A stretch of 64,000 nucleotides of DNA from Neorhizobium galegae bv. officinalis (GCA_000985875.1 CCRI01000012.1:186001-250000); one strand, 5' to 3'; positions 27,528 to 36,506 are shown, counted from the first letter of the stretch. The notes: generated from the sequence alone by a model not told the origin. Numbers and translations are program-made.

Positions 27528-27841
27528 TGAGCTACACGATCATCAAGCACCCGCTCGTCGAACTCGATATCTTTGACATTACCGATTTCATTTCGTCCTA
27601 TGCCGGCACTGCCATCGGCAAATCCAAGGTCGATGAGATCACGCTGTTCATCTCCCGCCTTACAGATTTCCCCAAAATCGGGACCATCCGGGATGACATT
27701 CTACCCGGTCTACGCGCCATCCCGGCCTCAGAAAAAGCCGTCGTCTGCTTCACCGTGAACGATCAGAACCTGACCGTCTCCATTCTCCGCGTAAGCTATG
27801 CGGGCTCCGATTGGGCATCGCGGGTGAAGGAACGGGTTTAA
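27527..27841 (+). CDS. ParE/RelE-family toxin
   Basis: The 104-residue protein has the RelE/ParE fold pattern: an N-terminal strand (SYTIIKHPLVELDIFDI), two helices with ISRLTDFPKIGTIRDDI, and C-terminal strands (AVVCFTVNDQNLTVSILRVSYAG). FPKIGTIRDDILPGLRAI resembles ParE (PxxGxxRxDI.PGLR). ParE toxins act on DNA gyrase; RelE members cut mRNA. The sequence favours ParE. Its 3' end overlaps a small gene on the other strand by four bases. Confidence 0.87.
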   Translation: MSYTIIKHPLVELDIFDITDFISSYAGTAIGKSKVDEITLFISRLTDFPKIGTIRDDILPGLRAIPASEKAVVCFTVNDQNLTVSILRVSYAGSDWASRVKERV

Positions 27842-27990
27842 TCGCTATTCGTCTCACGGCTGTTGGCCCCCTCGCGATCGAATTTCCAGCCGTCCGGCAA
27901 ATCCCACGTGAAAGCGCGAATCCTTTCCAGTGCCGCACGTCTTTCGTCGGCATCGGCCTCCCCGACGGCAGACGTCTTCTCATCGGGCAT
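27838..27990 (-). CDS. 50-residue small protein with an antitoxin-tail-like C-terminus
   Basis: The frame runs from ATG 27990 to the TAA at 27840-27838. A strong ribosome site (GAGGAG) lies eight to thirteen bases upstream. The product is acidic and ends RIRAFTWDLPDGWKFDREGAN followed by a short polar tail. FDREEAN-like tails are common at the C-termini of small alphaproteobacterial antitoxins. It follows the small membrane protein gene by 5 bp and is probably the last gene of the sppA operon. Its end overlaps the ParE toxin end by four bases on the opposite strand. Confidence 0.6.
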   Translation of the reverse strand: MPDEKTSAVGEADADERRAALERIRAFTWDLPDGWKFDREGANSRETNSD

Positions 27991-27995
27991 GAGTT

Positions 27996-28187
27996 CTACT
28001 CCTCGTCCCGCTTCACCCGGTATTCCCCGGTCGCCGGGTCCCGTTCCAGCGTGCCGATTGCGCCGGTCTGGCGCTCCTTTTCCTCCCGGCGGGTGCGCGA
28101 TGACAGTCGTTGGGCGTCCTTGATGAACTTCTTGTAGAGCATCCAGCCGCCGCCGATGACGATGATCAGAAATATAAGCTGCGCCAT
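27996..28187 (-). CDS. Small single-pass membrane protein
   Basis: The 63-residue protein has one N-terminal membrane helix (LIFLIIVIGGGWMLYKKFI). A strongly charged cytoplasmic tail follows (RLSSRTRREEKERQTGAIGTLERDPATGEYRV). It lies 27 bp after sppA and 5 bp before the 50-residue gene, so it is probably part of an operon with the membrane peptidase. I know no function for this family. Confidence 0.72.
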   Translation of the reverse strand: MAQLIFLIIVIGGGWMLYKKFIKDAQRLSSRTRREEKERQTGAIGTLERDPATGEYRVKRDEE

Positions 28188-28214
28188 TTCCCCTCTCGCG
28201 CTATTCTTGCGACC

Positions 28215-29081
28215 TCACAGGCCGTAGCGGCTCCACATTGCCTTTTCTTCCAGGCTCGCGGCAAGTCCCGTGACCGCGCCTGCGGCGATTTCTCCGGCCT
28301 TGCCCTCGCCGAAGACGACGCCGGGCACGCGGCGGCCGAACAGGGTGCGGGCGCTGCCGATCAGTTCCAGCTTCGTGTCCTTGCCATAACGGCGCTTGAG
28401 GACTTCGCGCATGTCGCCGAGACTGTCGATCAGGCCGAGATCGAGGCCTCGCAATCCGCTCCAGAACAGGCCGGAAAAGATCGTCGCGTCATCGGCCAGC
28501 CGCTCGCCGCGGCGCATCTTGACCATCTCGATGAACACATTGTGGATTTCGAGCTGCAGGGCCTTCAGGTATTCGATGTCGCCTTCCTTTTCCGGCTGGA
28601 AGGGATCGAGGATCACCTTGTTTTCACCGGCGGTATAGACGCGGCGCTCGACGCCGATCTTGCGCAGCAGTTCCGGGAAGCCGAAACCACCGGAAACGAC
28701 GCCGATCGACCCGACGATGGAGGTCGGGTCGGCAAAGATCTCGTCGCCGGCGAGCGCGATCATGTAGCCGCCCGAGGCCGCGACATCCTCGACGAAGACC
28801 AGGACTTTCTTGTCCTTTTCTTCCGCCAGCGAACGGATGCGCTGGAAGATCAGGCGCGACTGGACAGGGGAGCCACCCGGCGAATTGAGCGAGATCGCAA
28901 CGACCGGCGCATCTTTCTTCGAAAAGGCCTTTTCGAGCATCGGTGCAACGCCGGCGAGGTTGAGGCTCGGCTTGAACTGGCTGCCGCCGGCCATGATCGC
29001 CCCGTGAAGCCGGACGACGGGTATCGTCAGCCCCTTCTTACGGAACCTTTTCGGCGTCAACCTCTGCAAAAACCCAGCCAT
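28215..29081 (-). CDS. sppA: S49-family signal peptide peptidase
   Basis: The preferred start is ATG 29081 (MAGFLQRLTPKRFRKKG) with GGAAAAG upstream, giving 288 residues; a frame back to 29156 is less likely. The ClpP/crotonase-like fold is visible: PVVRLHGAIMAGG, NSPGGSPVQSRLIFQRI, the catalytic Ser in DVAASGGYMIALAG, and GSIGVVSGGFGFPELLRKIG. It would degrade leftover signal peptides or membrane proteins at the inner membrane. No clear membrane helix is seen, so it may associate through the small membrane protein encoded downstream. It is divergent from mntH. Confidence 0.9.
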   Translation of the reverse strand: MAGFLQRLTPKRFRKKGLTIPVVRLHGAIMAGGSQFKPSLNLAGVAPMLEKAFSKKDAPVVAISLNSPGGSPVQSRLIFQRIRSLAEEKDKKVLVFVEDVAASGGYMIALAGDEIFADPTSIVGSIGVVSGGFGFPELLRKIGVERRVYTAGENKVILDPFQPEKEGDIEYLKALQLEIHNVFIEMVKMRRGERLADDATIFSGLFWSGLRGLDLGLIDSLGDMREVLKRRYGKDTKLELIGSARTLFGRRVPGVVFGEGKAGEIAAGAVTGLAASLEEKAMWSRYGL

Positions 29082-29179
29082 TTCTTTTCCTTCTGTCGCG
29101 TTCGGCTCTGCCAAAGCATGTATGTGACGGATTTTCAAACGCAATGGCTGCCCCACTTAAAGCAGGGTTTTCATTTTCC

Positions 29180-29220
29180 AGTTGCGAATGACTTGCATTA
29201 TCATTCCAACTGCGCATTAT
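29180..29220 (+). promoter_or_regulatory. mntH promoter with an overlapping metal-regulator-type palindrome
   Basis: The -35 CTTGCA (29192-29197) and -10 CATTAT (29215-29220) are separated by exactly 17 bases. They match the rhizobial housekeeping consensus CTTGAC-N17-CTATAT reasonably well. An inverted repeat, GAATGA (29186-29191) and TCATTC (29201-29206), extends outward with one bulge to AGTTG/CAACT and covers the -35. A GATAAT-like core on the complement recalls Fur/Mur sites. In rhizobia, manganese uptake genes are repressed by the Fur homologue Mur. A site here would block RNA polymerase when manganese is ample. Confidence 0.65.
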
Positions 29221-29247
29221 CGCTCTCGCGAACGGAGATAGGCAAAG

Positions 29248-30588
29248 ATGGACGTTTTGGGTTCGAAGCAGGACAGCGGCTGGCGGAACAAGCGCGGAGA
29301 GGCATCGCTCTCCGACGTCCATCGCAGTATCAACATCTCGCACTCCGGATCGCGATGGCGACGGCTCGCCGCCTTCGCGGGTCCGGGTTACCTGGTCGCG
29401 GTCGGCTACATGGATCCCGGCAACTGGGCGACCTCGCTCGCCGGCGGATCGAAATTCGGTTACGCGCTGCTCGCGGTCGCACTGCTGTCCAACCTGATGG
29501 CGATCGTGCTGCAGTCGCTCTGTGCGCGTCTTGCCATCGCATCGGGCCGAGACCTCGCGCAGGCCTGCCGCGACGCGTTCCCGAAATGGGTTTCCATTCC
29601 GCTCTGGGCGCTTGCCGAAATCGCCATCATCGCCACGGATATCGCCGAGGTGATCGGCACAGCGATCGGTCTCAACCTGATCTTCGGCATCCCCCTGGAG
29701 CTCGGCGTGCTGATCACGGCTCTCGACGTCTTCATCATCCTTTACCTGCAGAAGATGGGCTTCCGATGGGTCGAAGCCTTCATCATCACCCTGCTCGGCG
29801 TCATTGCCGTGTGTTTCGCGATCCAGATCTTCCTTGCCGATCCGCAGTGGGGCGGCGTCATCCGCGGTTTCTTCCCGACGACCGAGATCGTCACCAATCC
29901 GGAGATGCTCTATCTGGCGCTCGGCATTCTCGGCGCGACCGTCATGCCGCATAACCTCTACCTGCATTCCGGCATCGTGCAGACCCGCAACTATGGCCAC
30001 ACCCTGCCGGAAAAGAAAGAAGCGCTAACCTATGCGACGATCGACTCCACCGTCGCGCTCTGCTTCGCGCTGTTGATCAATGCCTCGATCCTGATCCTTG
30101 CGGCAGCCGCCTTCAACAGTACCGGGCGGACCGAGGTAGCCGAACTCGGCGAAGCGCATTCGCTGTTGGCGCCACTTCTCGGGCTTGCCATCGCACCGAC
30201 GCTGTTCGGGATCGCCCTGCTCTGCTGCGGCCTGAATTCGACCGTGACCGCGACGCTCGCCGGCCAGATCGTCATGGAGGGCTTCCTCAAGATGAAGCTG
30301 CCGCCATGGGTCCGCCGCCTCATCACCCGCGGGATCGCCATCATTCCGGCCGCGTTCGTGACCATATGGTACGGCGATGCGGGCACGGCGGAACTGCTGA
30401 TCCTCACCCAGGTCGTGCTCAGCCTTCAGCTTTCCTTCGCGGTCTTTCCGCTCGTCATGTTCACCGCCAGCAAGGCCAAGATGGGCGAACTCGTGGCGCC
30501 GATCTGGCTCTCCGGCATCGCCTGGCTGATCGCCGTCGTCATCGCCGGCCTCAACGTCAAGCTGCTGATCGATTTCGTTTCGGGCTGA
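29248..30588 (+). CDS. mntH: Nramp-family proton-coupled manganese transporter
   Basis: The 446-residue inner-membrane protein imports Mn2+ (and some Fe2+) with protons. About eleven membrane helices are visible. The Nramp signature DPGN lies in [15 protein letters not shown] (TM1) and the TM6 metal-binding MPHNLYLHS is intact, so it should be functional. The ATG is preceded by CGGAGATAGG. The upstream palindrome suggests manganese repression. Its 3' end overlaps the convergent trmN6-like gene by 32 bp. Confidence 0.96.
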   Translation: MDVLGSKQDSGWRNKRGEASLSDVHRSINISHSGSRWRRLAAFAGPGYLVAVGYMDPGNWATSLAGGSKFGYALLAVALLSNLMAIVLQSLCARLAIASGRDLAQACRDAFPKWVSIPLWALAEIAIIATDIAEVIGTAIGLNLIFGIPLELGVLITALDVFIILYLQKMGFRWVEAFIITLLGVIAVCFAIQIFLADPQWGGVIRGFFPTTEIVTNPEMLYLALGILGATVMPHNLYLHSGIVQTRNYGHTLPEKKEALTYATIDSTVALCFALLINASILILAAAAFNSTGRTEVAELGEAHSLLAPLLGLAIAPTLFGIALLCCGLNSTVTATLAGQIVMEGFLKMKLPPWVRRLITRGIAIIPAAFVTIWYGDAGTAELLILTQVVLSLQLSFAVFPLVMFTASKAKMGELVAPIWLSGIAWLIAVVIAGLNVKLLIDFVSG

Positions 30589-31357
30589 GGCGGGAATAGG
30601 CGGCCCGGCCATTGTTCAGGTCGTCCACGAACGCCGAAAACGCATGGCCATCCGCGCCATGCACGAAAAGCGGCGCCCGGAATGTCAGCCGGGCACGCGA
30701 ACCCTTGACGGCGGTGACGAGGATGCGCGTGGCGCTTTCGTCCGGGCGGGGGTGAAGAGCGGTGATTTCCAGCCCGCCGAAACGCCTGCCGCAGGCCTCG
30801 ATGATCTCGGCGATCGATTGCGGCCGGGCGATCAGCGACAACTGCCCGCCGGGCTTCATGATCGCACCTGCAGTGCGGATCCAGGCCTCGAACAGGTCTT
30901 CCGTCATCGCATGCGCCTCGGCCTTCAGCGCATCGGGCGTCTTGCGGTCGCTGGCGTCGTTGAAGGGCGGGTTCATGATCACGTGGTCGTGGATCTCGTC
31001 GACGAGGCCGGCGGCGAGCCTTGGCTTGCCGGTCAGCGTCACGTCGGCTTCCAGCACCTCGACCCGACCGGCTATGAAGGCGTTTTGGGGAAGTTCCAGC
31101 GTCCTGCGGGCATAGTCCGCCATCAGCGGCGATTTCTCGATGAGTAGGACCTTTGCCCGCTCCAGCCGCGCGGCGACGGCAAGACCCGCCGCACCGGCGC
31201 CCGAGCCGAGATCGGCAACGCTCACCGCCTTGTCGGAGGCGACCAGCGAGGCGAGCAGCATGGCATCGACGCCCGAGCGATGGCCGCCACCCTTCGGCTG
31301 CATGACGTGAAAGCGGCCACGGTGGAAGGCGTCGATGGTGTGGCTCTGTGTGGTCAT
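30557..31357 (-). CDS. TrmN6-like N6-adenine methyltransferase
   Basis: The 266-residue protein starts at ATG 31357 ([21 protein letters not shown]). It carries the SAM-binding loop [14 protein letters not shown] near 50 and the N6-adenine/glutamine catalytic motif NPPFND near 130. In E. coli the family member TrmN6 (YfiC) methylates A37 of tRNA-Val. Rhizobial members are longer and their target is inferred. The 3' end overlaps mntH in a convergent arrangement. Confidence 0.88.
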   Translation of the reverse strand: MTTQSHTIDAFHRGRFHVMQPKGGGHRSGVDAMLLASLVASDKAVSVADLGSGAGAAGLAVAARLERAKVLLIEKSPLMADYARRTLELPQNAFIAGRVEVLEADVTLTGKPRLAAGLVDEIHDHVIMNPPFNDASDRKTPDALKAEAHAMTEDLFEAWIRTAGAIMKPGGQLSLIARPQSIAEIIEACGRRFGGLEITALHPRPDESATRILVTAVKGSRARLTFRAPLFVHGADGHAFSAFVDDLNNGRAAYSRLSPKRNRSAA

Positions 31358-31418
31358 TTGAGTTGGCGCCATTGAATGTCGATGGACACCGGCCTGCTTT
31401 GAACCTCGGCGGTCGGCA

Positions 31419-31592
31419 GCCCCCCTCTGCCCTGCCGGGCATCTCCCCCTCGGGTGGGGAGATTGGCTGGGCGCCTGCTCACCGCTCTACATCCAATGTC
31501 TCCGTCTGCACGCCGTTTCTGGAGAAGCTGGGATCGTGCAGCTCGTGATCTCCCCCCTTGAGGGGGAGATGCCCGGCAGGGCAGAGGGGGGC
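31419..31592. repeat. RIME-like large palindromic intergenic repeat
   Basis: Two inverted copies of a 33-base block lie at 31419-31451 and 31560-31592, beginning G-CCCCCC-TCTGCCCTGC when read inward. Each copy continues into its own short palindrome: ATCTCCCC...GGGGAGAT at 31441-31463 and 31548-31570. The 85-base centre has a further stem, CTGCACG/CGTGCAG. This is the build of the Rhizobium-specific intergenic mosaic elements, which are dispersed in many copies. It fills the 322-bp gap between the methyltransferase and DUF2007 genes. Confidence 0.8.
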
Positions 31593-31679
31593 GATCCGCG
31601 AATACGTTCGAGGCTGAGGCTCCGCATAGAGCCGACGCCAAGACTTCAGAAAAACTCAAGACCCAAGCTCCCTCGGACA

Positions 31680-31901
31680 TCAAGGCCGCAGCTCCGCTTC
31701 CAGCCCCGCATCCTTCAAGATCCGCCGCGCCTCGTCCGCCCGCTCGCCATCGACCATCAGCCGGCGCTGCAGCAGGCCGAGCGAGCCTTCGAGCACGCTC
31801 ATCGACTGGTCGGCGACCATGCAGTAGATGCCCGCATCCTTCATCAGGCTCTGTGCCAGCGACAGGATCACGATGTCGTTGGTGCGGATGATCTCCAGCA
31901 T
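31680..31901 (-). CDS. DUF2007 domain protein (putative signal-transducing)
   Basis: The 73-residue protein matches the DUF2007 layout. LEIIRTNDIVILSLAQSLMKDAGI is the first beta-alpha unit, followed by CMVADQSMSVLEGSLGLLQRRLMV and ERADEARRILKDAGL. It resembles the PII-fold-like domain of unknown role found in many alphaproteobacteria. It is divergent from the polyprenyl synthase gene, and the 107-bp region between them includes a TATAAT at 31919-31924. No ligand or partner is evident. Confidence 0.85.
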   Translation of the reverse strand: MLEIIRTNDIVILSLAQSLMKDAGIYCMVADQSMSVLEGSLGLLQRRLMVDGERADEARRILKDAGLEAELRP

Positions 31902-32008
31902 GATGTCTTTGTTACCCCATTATAATCCGGAGGGATGCGATTTGCGCTTGCCGCACTATCAGCCTCTTTCTATTGTCGTTTGAAAGATTTCGATAGGGAG
32001 GCCTGACA

Positions 32009-33025
32009 TTGGGCGTCGTCATACCGCTTGAAGAAGGCAAAAACAAACTGGCATCCGTCAAGCCGCTGGTGGATCTGACCAAGGCGGACATGGATCGGGT
32101 CAACCAGCTGATCCTTTCCAAGGCCGGCTCCGACGTGCAGATGATCCCGGAAGTCGCCAACCACCTGATCTCGTCGGGCGGCAAGCGGCTGCGGCCGATG
32201 CTGACGCTCGCGTCCGCCGCCCTGTTCGGATACCAGGGCGAGGCCCATGTGAAGCTTGCGACCAGCGTGGAGTTCATGCACACGGCAACGCTTCTCCACG
32301 ACGACGTGGTTGACGAAAGCGACCTGCGCCGCGGGCGCTCGACCGCACGGATGATCTGGGGCAACCAGGCGAGCGTTCTGGTTGGCGATTTCCTGCTCGG
32401 CCAGGCTTTTCGGATGATGGTCGATGTCGGGTCGCTCGAAGCGCTCGACGTGCTGTCGGCCGCAGCGTCCGTCATCGCCGAAGGCGAAGTGCTTCAGCTT
32501 TCCGTCGCCAAGAACATGGAAACGACCGAGGACGACTATCTTTCGGTCATCCGCGCCAAGACGGCTGCGCTGTTTGCAGCCGCCGCCGAAGTCGGGCCGA
32601 TCATCGCCAATGCCGACAAGGCCGGCCGGGGCGCGCTGAAATCCTACGGCATGAACCTTGGTCTTGCGTTCCAGCTCGTCGACGACGCGCTCGATTACGG
32701 CGGCAAGGCTGCCGATCTCGGCAAGAATGTCGGCGACGATTTCCGCGAGGGCAAGATCACGCTGCCCGTCATCCTCTCCTATCGCCGCGGCACCGAGGCC
32801 GAGCGCGCATTCTGGCGCCAGGCGATCGAGAAGGGCGAGAGCAGCGACGAAAACCTGGAAAGGGCGCTCGGCCTGATCAACAAATACGGCGCCCTGAACG
32901 ACACGATCGGCCGCGCGCTGCATTACGGGACGATCGCCCGCGATGCGCTGGCACCGCTTCCAGCCTCGCCGCTCAAGGCCGCCCTTCTCGAAGTCATCGA
33001 CTTTTCGATCCAGCGCGTCAACTGA
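32009..33025 (+). CDS. Long-chain polyprenyl diphosphate synthase (octa/decaprenyl type)
   Basis: The enzyme extends farnesyl or geranylgeranyl diphosphate with isopentenyl units to make the ubiquinone tail. The start is TTG at 32009, supported by a strong AGGGAGG site ten bases upstream; the first ATG is 27 codons inside. The 338 residues include GGKRLRPMLTLAS, the first aspartate-rich motif LLHDDVVDES near 96, and the second LVDDALDYGG near 228. In Rhizobiaceae the product is usually Q-10, which would make it a decaprenyl synthase; chain length is not provable from sequence alone. UbiA at 9191-10141 would use the product. Confidence 0.93.
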   Translation: MGVVIPLEEGKNKLASVKPLVDLTKADMDRVNQLILSKAGSDVQMIPEVANHLISSGGKRLRPMLTLASAALFGYQGEAHVKLATSVEFMHTATLLHDDVVDESDLRRGRSTARMIWGNQASVLVGDFLLGQAFRMMVDVGSLEALDVLSAAASVIAEGEVLQLSVAKNMETTEDDYLSVIRAKTAALFAAAAEVGPIIANADKAGRGALKSYGMNLGLAFQLVDDALDYGGKAADLGKNVGDDFREGKITLPVILSYRRGTEAERAFWRQAIEKGESSDENLERALGLINKYGALNDTIGRALHYGTIARDALAPLPASPLKAALLEVIDFSIQRVN

Positions 33026-33182
33026 CGCTCGGCGTCCGTTGACGAAGGTGTGACCGGCGCCGCCCCCATGCGGCGCTGGGGATTTCCTTGCGGACGTGCT
33101 TCAAAAAAGCCATTCTATCATGAATCAATAGGGCACAATTGGCGGCGGTATCTCATCGAATCGCCATGCTCTTACGAAAGGC

Positions 33183-35024
33183 ATGTTTATGCGGCAGAAA
33201 TCCAGCCTTCTTCTGCTCTCCAGCGCGGCGCTTGCAACCGTTCTCCTGTTCGGAACGGTGGCCAATGCGGCGACGGCGGAAGCGAAGCCAGCGGTGAAAG
33301 ACACGGTGACGTTCAGCCCTGGCAACGTGAAGACGTTTTCCGGCGCATTTCTGGCCGCCCGGACAGCCGACGTCGACCATGATTACGAAACCGCGATCGC
33401 GCTCTACCGCAAGGCGCTGGCTTTCGATGCCGCCAACCTGGAAATCCGCGAACGGCTGATGATCTCGCTGTTGCTCAACGGCGATTTCGACCAGGGCCTC
33501 GCTGAAGCCAACGCGCTCAAGGACGACAACGCCGTCGAGCGGATCACCAAGATCGTCCGCGGCCTCGATGCCCTGCGCGCCAAGAAGTTCGATACGGCCA
33601 AGAAGGTTCTTGCCTACGAAGGCCCGAACGACCTCGATCGGCTGACCCACCAGCTCCTGTCCGCCTGGGCGGATGTCGGGGCCGGCAAGGGCAAGCAGGC
33701 GATGGCCGGCATCAACAACCTCAAGGGACCGGCCTGGTACAAGGTATTCACCGATTACCATCTCGGCGCCATGGCGCTGGTGACCGGCGATATCGGTACT
33801 GCGCGACAGCACCTCAATACCGCCGTCACCAACAAGGAAGCCGTCGCCACCGCGCCGGACACCTTTATGCGCGCGGTGATGGCGCTGGCACGTCTCGAAG
33901 CGGCGGCCGGCAACAAGCAGAAGGCGCTGGACGCGATCTCCGTCGGTGACGGCATGGTCTCCAACTATGCGCCGCTGAAGGCCCTGCGCCAGAGCATCGA
34001 GAAAGGCCAGAAGCCCGAACAGCAGGTGAGCAATGCCGCAGAAGGCGCTGCCGGCGTCCTGTTTTCGATCGGCGGCGCGCTGAACCGCCAGGGCGCCGAG
34101 GACATGGTCTCGCTCTACCTGCAGATTTCCCACGCGCTCGACCCCAAGAGCGCCGACACGCTGATCCTGCTCGGCGGCATCGCTGAGAAGCTCAAGCAGC
34201 CGGAGCGGGCCATCAAGTTCTATGCCAGCGTTCCGGCCGATTCGCCGATGCGCCGCATTTCCGAGCTGCAGCTGGGCGTGACGCTTTCCGACACGGGCAA
34301 GGTGGACGAAGCCAAGCAGCACCTGAAGTCGCTGATCGATTCCGATCCGTCCGACATCCGCAGCTACATCGCCTATGGCAGCGTGCTTTCCGACGCCAAG
34401 GACTACAAGACCATGGCGGAGACCTACGACAAGGCCGCCGAGGTCATCGGGCCCGTGCCGAAGCCCGGCGACTGGACGATCTTCTTCCAGCGCGGCATCG
34501 CCTACGAGCGGCTTAAGAACTGGGCGAAGGCCGAGCCGAATTTCCGCAAGGCGCTCGAGCTCAATCCCGAACAGCCGCAGGTCCTCAACTATCTCGGCTA
34601 TTCCCTGGTCGACATGAACAAGAACCTCGACGAAGGTCTCGACATGATCAAACGGGCCGTCGATGCGCGGCCGGATGACGGTTATATCGTCGATTCGCTC
34701 GGCTGGGCCTATTTCCGCATGGGCAAGTTCGACGAGGCCGTGACCGAACTGGAACGCGCGGTGCAGCTGCGCGCCGGCGATTCGACGATCAACGACCATC
34801 TCGGCGATTCCTACTGGCGCGTCGGGCGCAAGCTCGAGGCCGTCTACCAGTGGAACCGGGCTCTGATCTCGGAAGGCGAGGACATCAACCGCGAGCAGAT
34901 CAAGGAGAAGATCGAGAAGGGCCTGGCGCCGCTCGATCCGAACGCCACGACGGCCGACCGCAGCCCGACGGAACCGGTGGCACCCGCCCCGCCGGCGCCG
35001 GCCAATCCCGACAAGAAATCCTGA
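33183..35024 (+). CDS. Secreted tetratricopeptide repeat protein
   Basis: The 613-residue protein has a signal peptide (MRQKSSLLLLSSAALATVLLFGTVANA). At least eight TPR units follow from residue 60 to 570, e.g. DYETAIALYRKALAFDAAN, WAKAEPNFRKALELNPEQPQVLNYLGYSL and FDEAVTELERAVQLRAGD. The tail is Pro/Ala-rich. It is probably a periplasmic scaffold; TPR proteins of this build support envelope assembly, but the partner is unknown. It ends 5 bp before ispE and is probably co-transcribed with ispE and moaB. A second in-frame ATG lies two codons inside. Confidence 0.9.
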   Translation: MFMRQKSSLLLLSSAALATVLLFGTVANAATAEAKPAVKDTVTFSPGNVKTFSGAFLAARTADVDHDYETAIALYRKALAFDAANLEIRERLMISLLLNGDFDQGLAEANALKDDNAVERITKIVRGLDALRAKKFDTAKKVLAYEGPNDLDRLTHQLLSAWADVGAGKGKQAMAGINNLKGPAWYKVFTDYHLGAMALVTGDIGTARQHLNTAVTNKEAVATAPDTFMRAVMALARLEAAAGNKQKALDAISVGDGMVSNYAPLKALRQSIEKGQKPEQQVSNAAEGAAGVLFSIGGALNRQGAEDMVSLYLQISHALDPKSADTLILLGGIAEKLKQPERAIKFYASVPADSPMRRISELQLGVTLSDTGKVDEAKQHLKSLIDSDPSDIRSYIAYGSVLSDAKDYKTMAETYDKAAEVIGPVPKPGDWTIFFQRGIAYERLKNWAKAEPNFRKALELNPEQPQVLNYLGYSLVDMNKNLDEGLDMIKRAVDARPDDGYIVDSLGWAYFRMGKFDEAVTELERAVQLRAGDSTINDHLGDSYWRVGRKLEAVYQWNRALISEGEDINREQIKEKIEKGLAPLDPNATTADRSPTEPVAPAPPAPANPDKKS

Positions 35025-35029
35025 CGCGC

Positions 35030-35944
35030 ATGTTTCTGGACAATCCGTCATCCGACAACTGGCTCGCCGACAAGGCGGGCCTTTTCGAACTTGCGCCCGC
35101 CAAGATCAACCTCGCCCTGCATGTGACCGGCCAGCGGGCCGACGGGTATCACCTGCTCGAGAGCATCGTGACCTTTGCCGACACCGGCGACCGGCTGGCT
35201 TTCTGCGATGTGGATGCCGACGATTTTTTCGTGTCCGGCCGTTTCGCTTCGCTGCTGCCGACCTCTGCCGAAGGCAGGCACGGCAACCTCGTGCTGAAAG
35301 CCCGCGACATGCTGCGCAAGGCGCTGGAGGACAAGGGCGTTTCAACGCCGCCGGTTGCCATCCACCTCGAAAAGAACCTGCCGGTCGCAGCGGGCATCGG
35401 GGGCGGCTCGGCGGATGCGGCTGCGGCCCTTCGCGGCCTGATGCGTTTCTGGAATGCCAGCCTGCCGGACGCCGAGCTGGCAGCGCTCTGTCTTTCGCTC
35501 GGCGCCGACGTGCCGATGTGCCTCAGGGGCGAGCCGCTGCTGGCCAAGGGGATCGGCGAGGAGCTGACAGCACTTCCCGGCCTGCCCTCGCTGGCACTGG
35601 TGCTCGGCAATCCGCTGGTCGGGGTTTCGACGCCCGACATCTTCCGCCGCCTGATGCAGAAGGACAATCCGCCGATCGGCACGTACGACAGCGACTGGAT
35701 CGGCTTTCTGAGGACGCTGCGCAACGATCTCGAACCGCCGGCACGCTCGCTGGTGCGTGAGATCGACCAGATTTCCAGCCTGATCGGCGCGGAAGGCACG
35801 ATGCTGACGCGGATGTCCGGTTCCGGCGCCACCTGTTTCGGGATATTTCCTTCCTTCGAAGCGGCGGAAAGAGCGGTGGAAAACCTTAACGGCCAGAAGC
35901 CGGAATGGTATTTTCAGGCAGTGAGAACCGTTGGCCAGGGCTAG
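35030..35944 (+). CDS. ispE: 4-diphosphocytidyl-2-C-methyl-D-erythritol kinase
   Basis: The GHMP-fold kinase phosphorylates CDP-methylerythritol in the non-mevalonate isoprenoid pathway. The start at ATG 35030 gives 304 residues. AGLFELAPAKINLALHV is the N-terminal signature, PVAAGIGGGSADAAAALRGL near 125 is the ATP loop, and MLTRMSGSGATCFGIF near 265 is the third motif. It follows the TPR gene by 5 bp and precedes moaB by 10 bp. It would supply precursors for the polyprenyl synthase encoded 2 kb upstream. Confidence 0.96.
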   Translation: MFLDNPSSDNWLADKAGLFELAPAKINLALHVTGQRADGYHLLESIVTFADTGDRLAFCDVDADDFFVSGRFASLLPTSAEGRHGNLVLKARDMLRKALEDKGVSTPPVAIHLEKNLPVAAGIGGGSADAAAALRGLMRFWNASLPDAELAALCLSLGADVPMCLRGEPLLAKGIGEELTALPGLPSLALVLGNPLVGVSTPDIFRRLMQKDNPPIGTYDSDWIGFLRTLRNDLEPPARSLVREIDQISSLIGAEGTMLTRMSGSGATCFGIFPSFEAAERAVENLNGQKPEWYFQAVRTVGQG

Positions 35945-35954
35945 AGAAAACCCA

Positions 35955-36503
35955 ATGAACCGGATCGACGAAACCCGCTCCTTCATACCCGTCGGCATCG
36001 CCGTGCTGACCGTTTCCGATACACGCACGCCTGCCGACGACAAGTCCGGCGACACGCTGGTGGCGCGGATCGCGGAAGCCGGGCATGAGCTGAAAGCGCG
36101 GGCTATCATGCCCGACGACAAGGACCGCATTGCCGGCCAGGTGCGGGAGTGGACGCTCGATCCCGATATCGACGTGGTGATTACCACGGGTGGCACGGGT
36201 TTTACCGGCCGCGACGTGACGCCCGAGGCGCTGGAGCCGCTGTTCGAAAAGCGCATGGACGGATTTTCGGAGGTGTTCCACCGCATTTCCTACGACAAGA
36301 TAGGGACCTCGACGATCCAGTCGCGGGCGACGGGCGGCGTGGCGAACGCCACCTTCATCTTCGTGCTGCCGGGTTCGCCCGGCGCCTGCAAGGATGCCTG
36401 GGACGGCATTCTGAAGGCGCAGCTCGACTACCGTCACATGCCCTGCAATTTCATCGAGATCATGCCGCGGCTCGACGAGCACCTGAAGCGCGGCGGCAAA
36501 TAG
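35955..36503 (+). CDS. moaB: Molybdenum cofactor biosynthesis protein B
   Basis: The 182-residue protein has the MoaB/MogA fold, with VLTVSDTRTPADDKSGD near residue 20 and the molybdopterin-binding TTGGTGFTGRDVTPEAL near 78. GSPGACKDAWD lies near 145. It acts in adenylylation of molybdopterin or a related step. ATG 35955 is used; a start eight codons upstream would overlap ispE. It is the last gene of the TPR-ispE-moaB run and is convergent with the glycosyltransferase-like gene 4 bp away. Confidence 0.93.
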   Translation: MNRIDETRSFIPVGIAVLTVSDTRTPADDKSGDTLVARIAEAGHELKARAIMPDDKDRIAGQVREWTLDPDIDVVITTGGTGFTGRDVTPEALEPLFEKRMDGFSEVFHRISYDKIGTSTIQSRATGGVANATFIFVLPGSPGACKDAWDGILKAQLDYRHMPCNFIEIMPRLDEHLKRGGK

Positions 36504-36506
36504 CTG

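Noticed and set aside
33153-35051. 632-codon open frame opposite the TPR gene
   Set aside because: Shadow; the plus frame has a signal peptide and TPR units.
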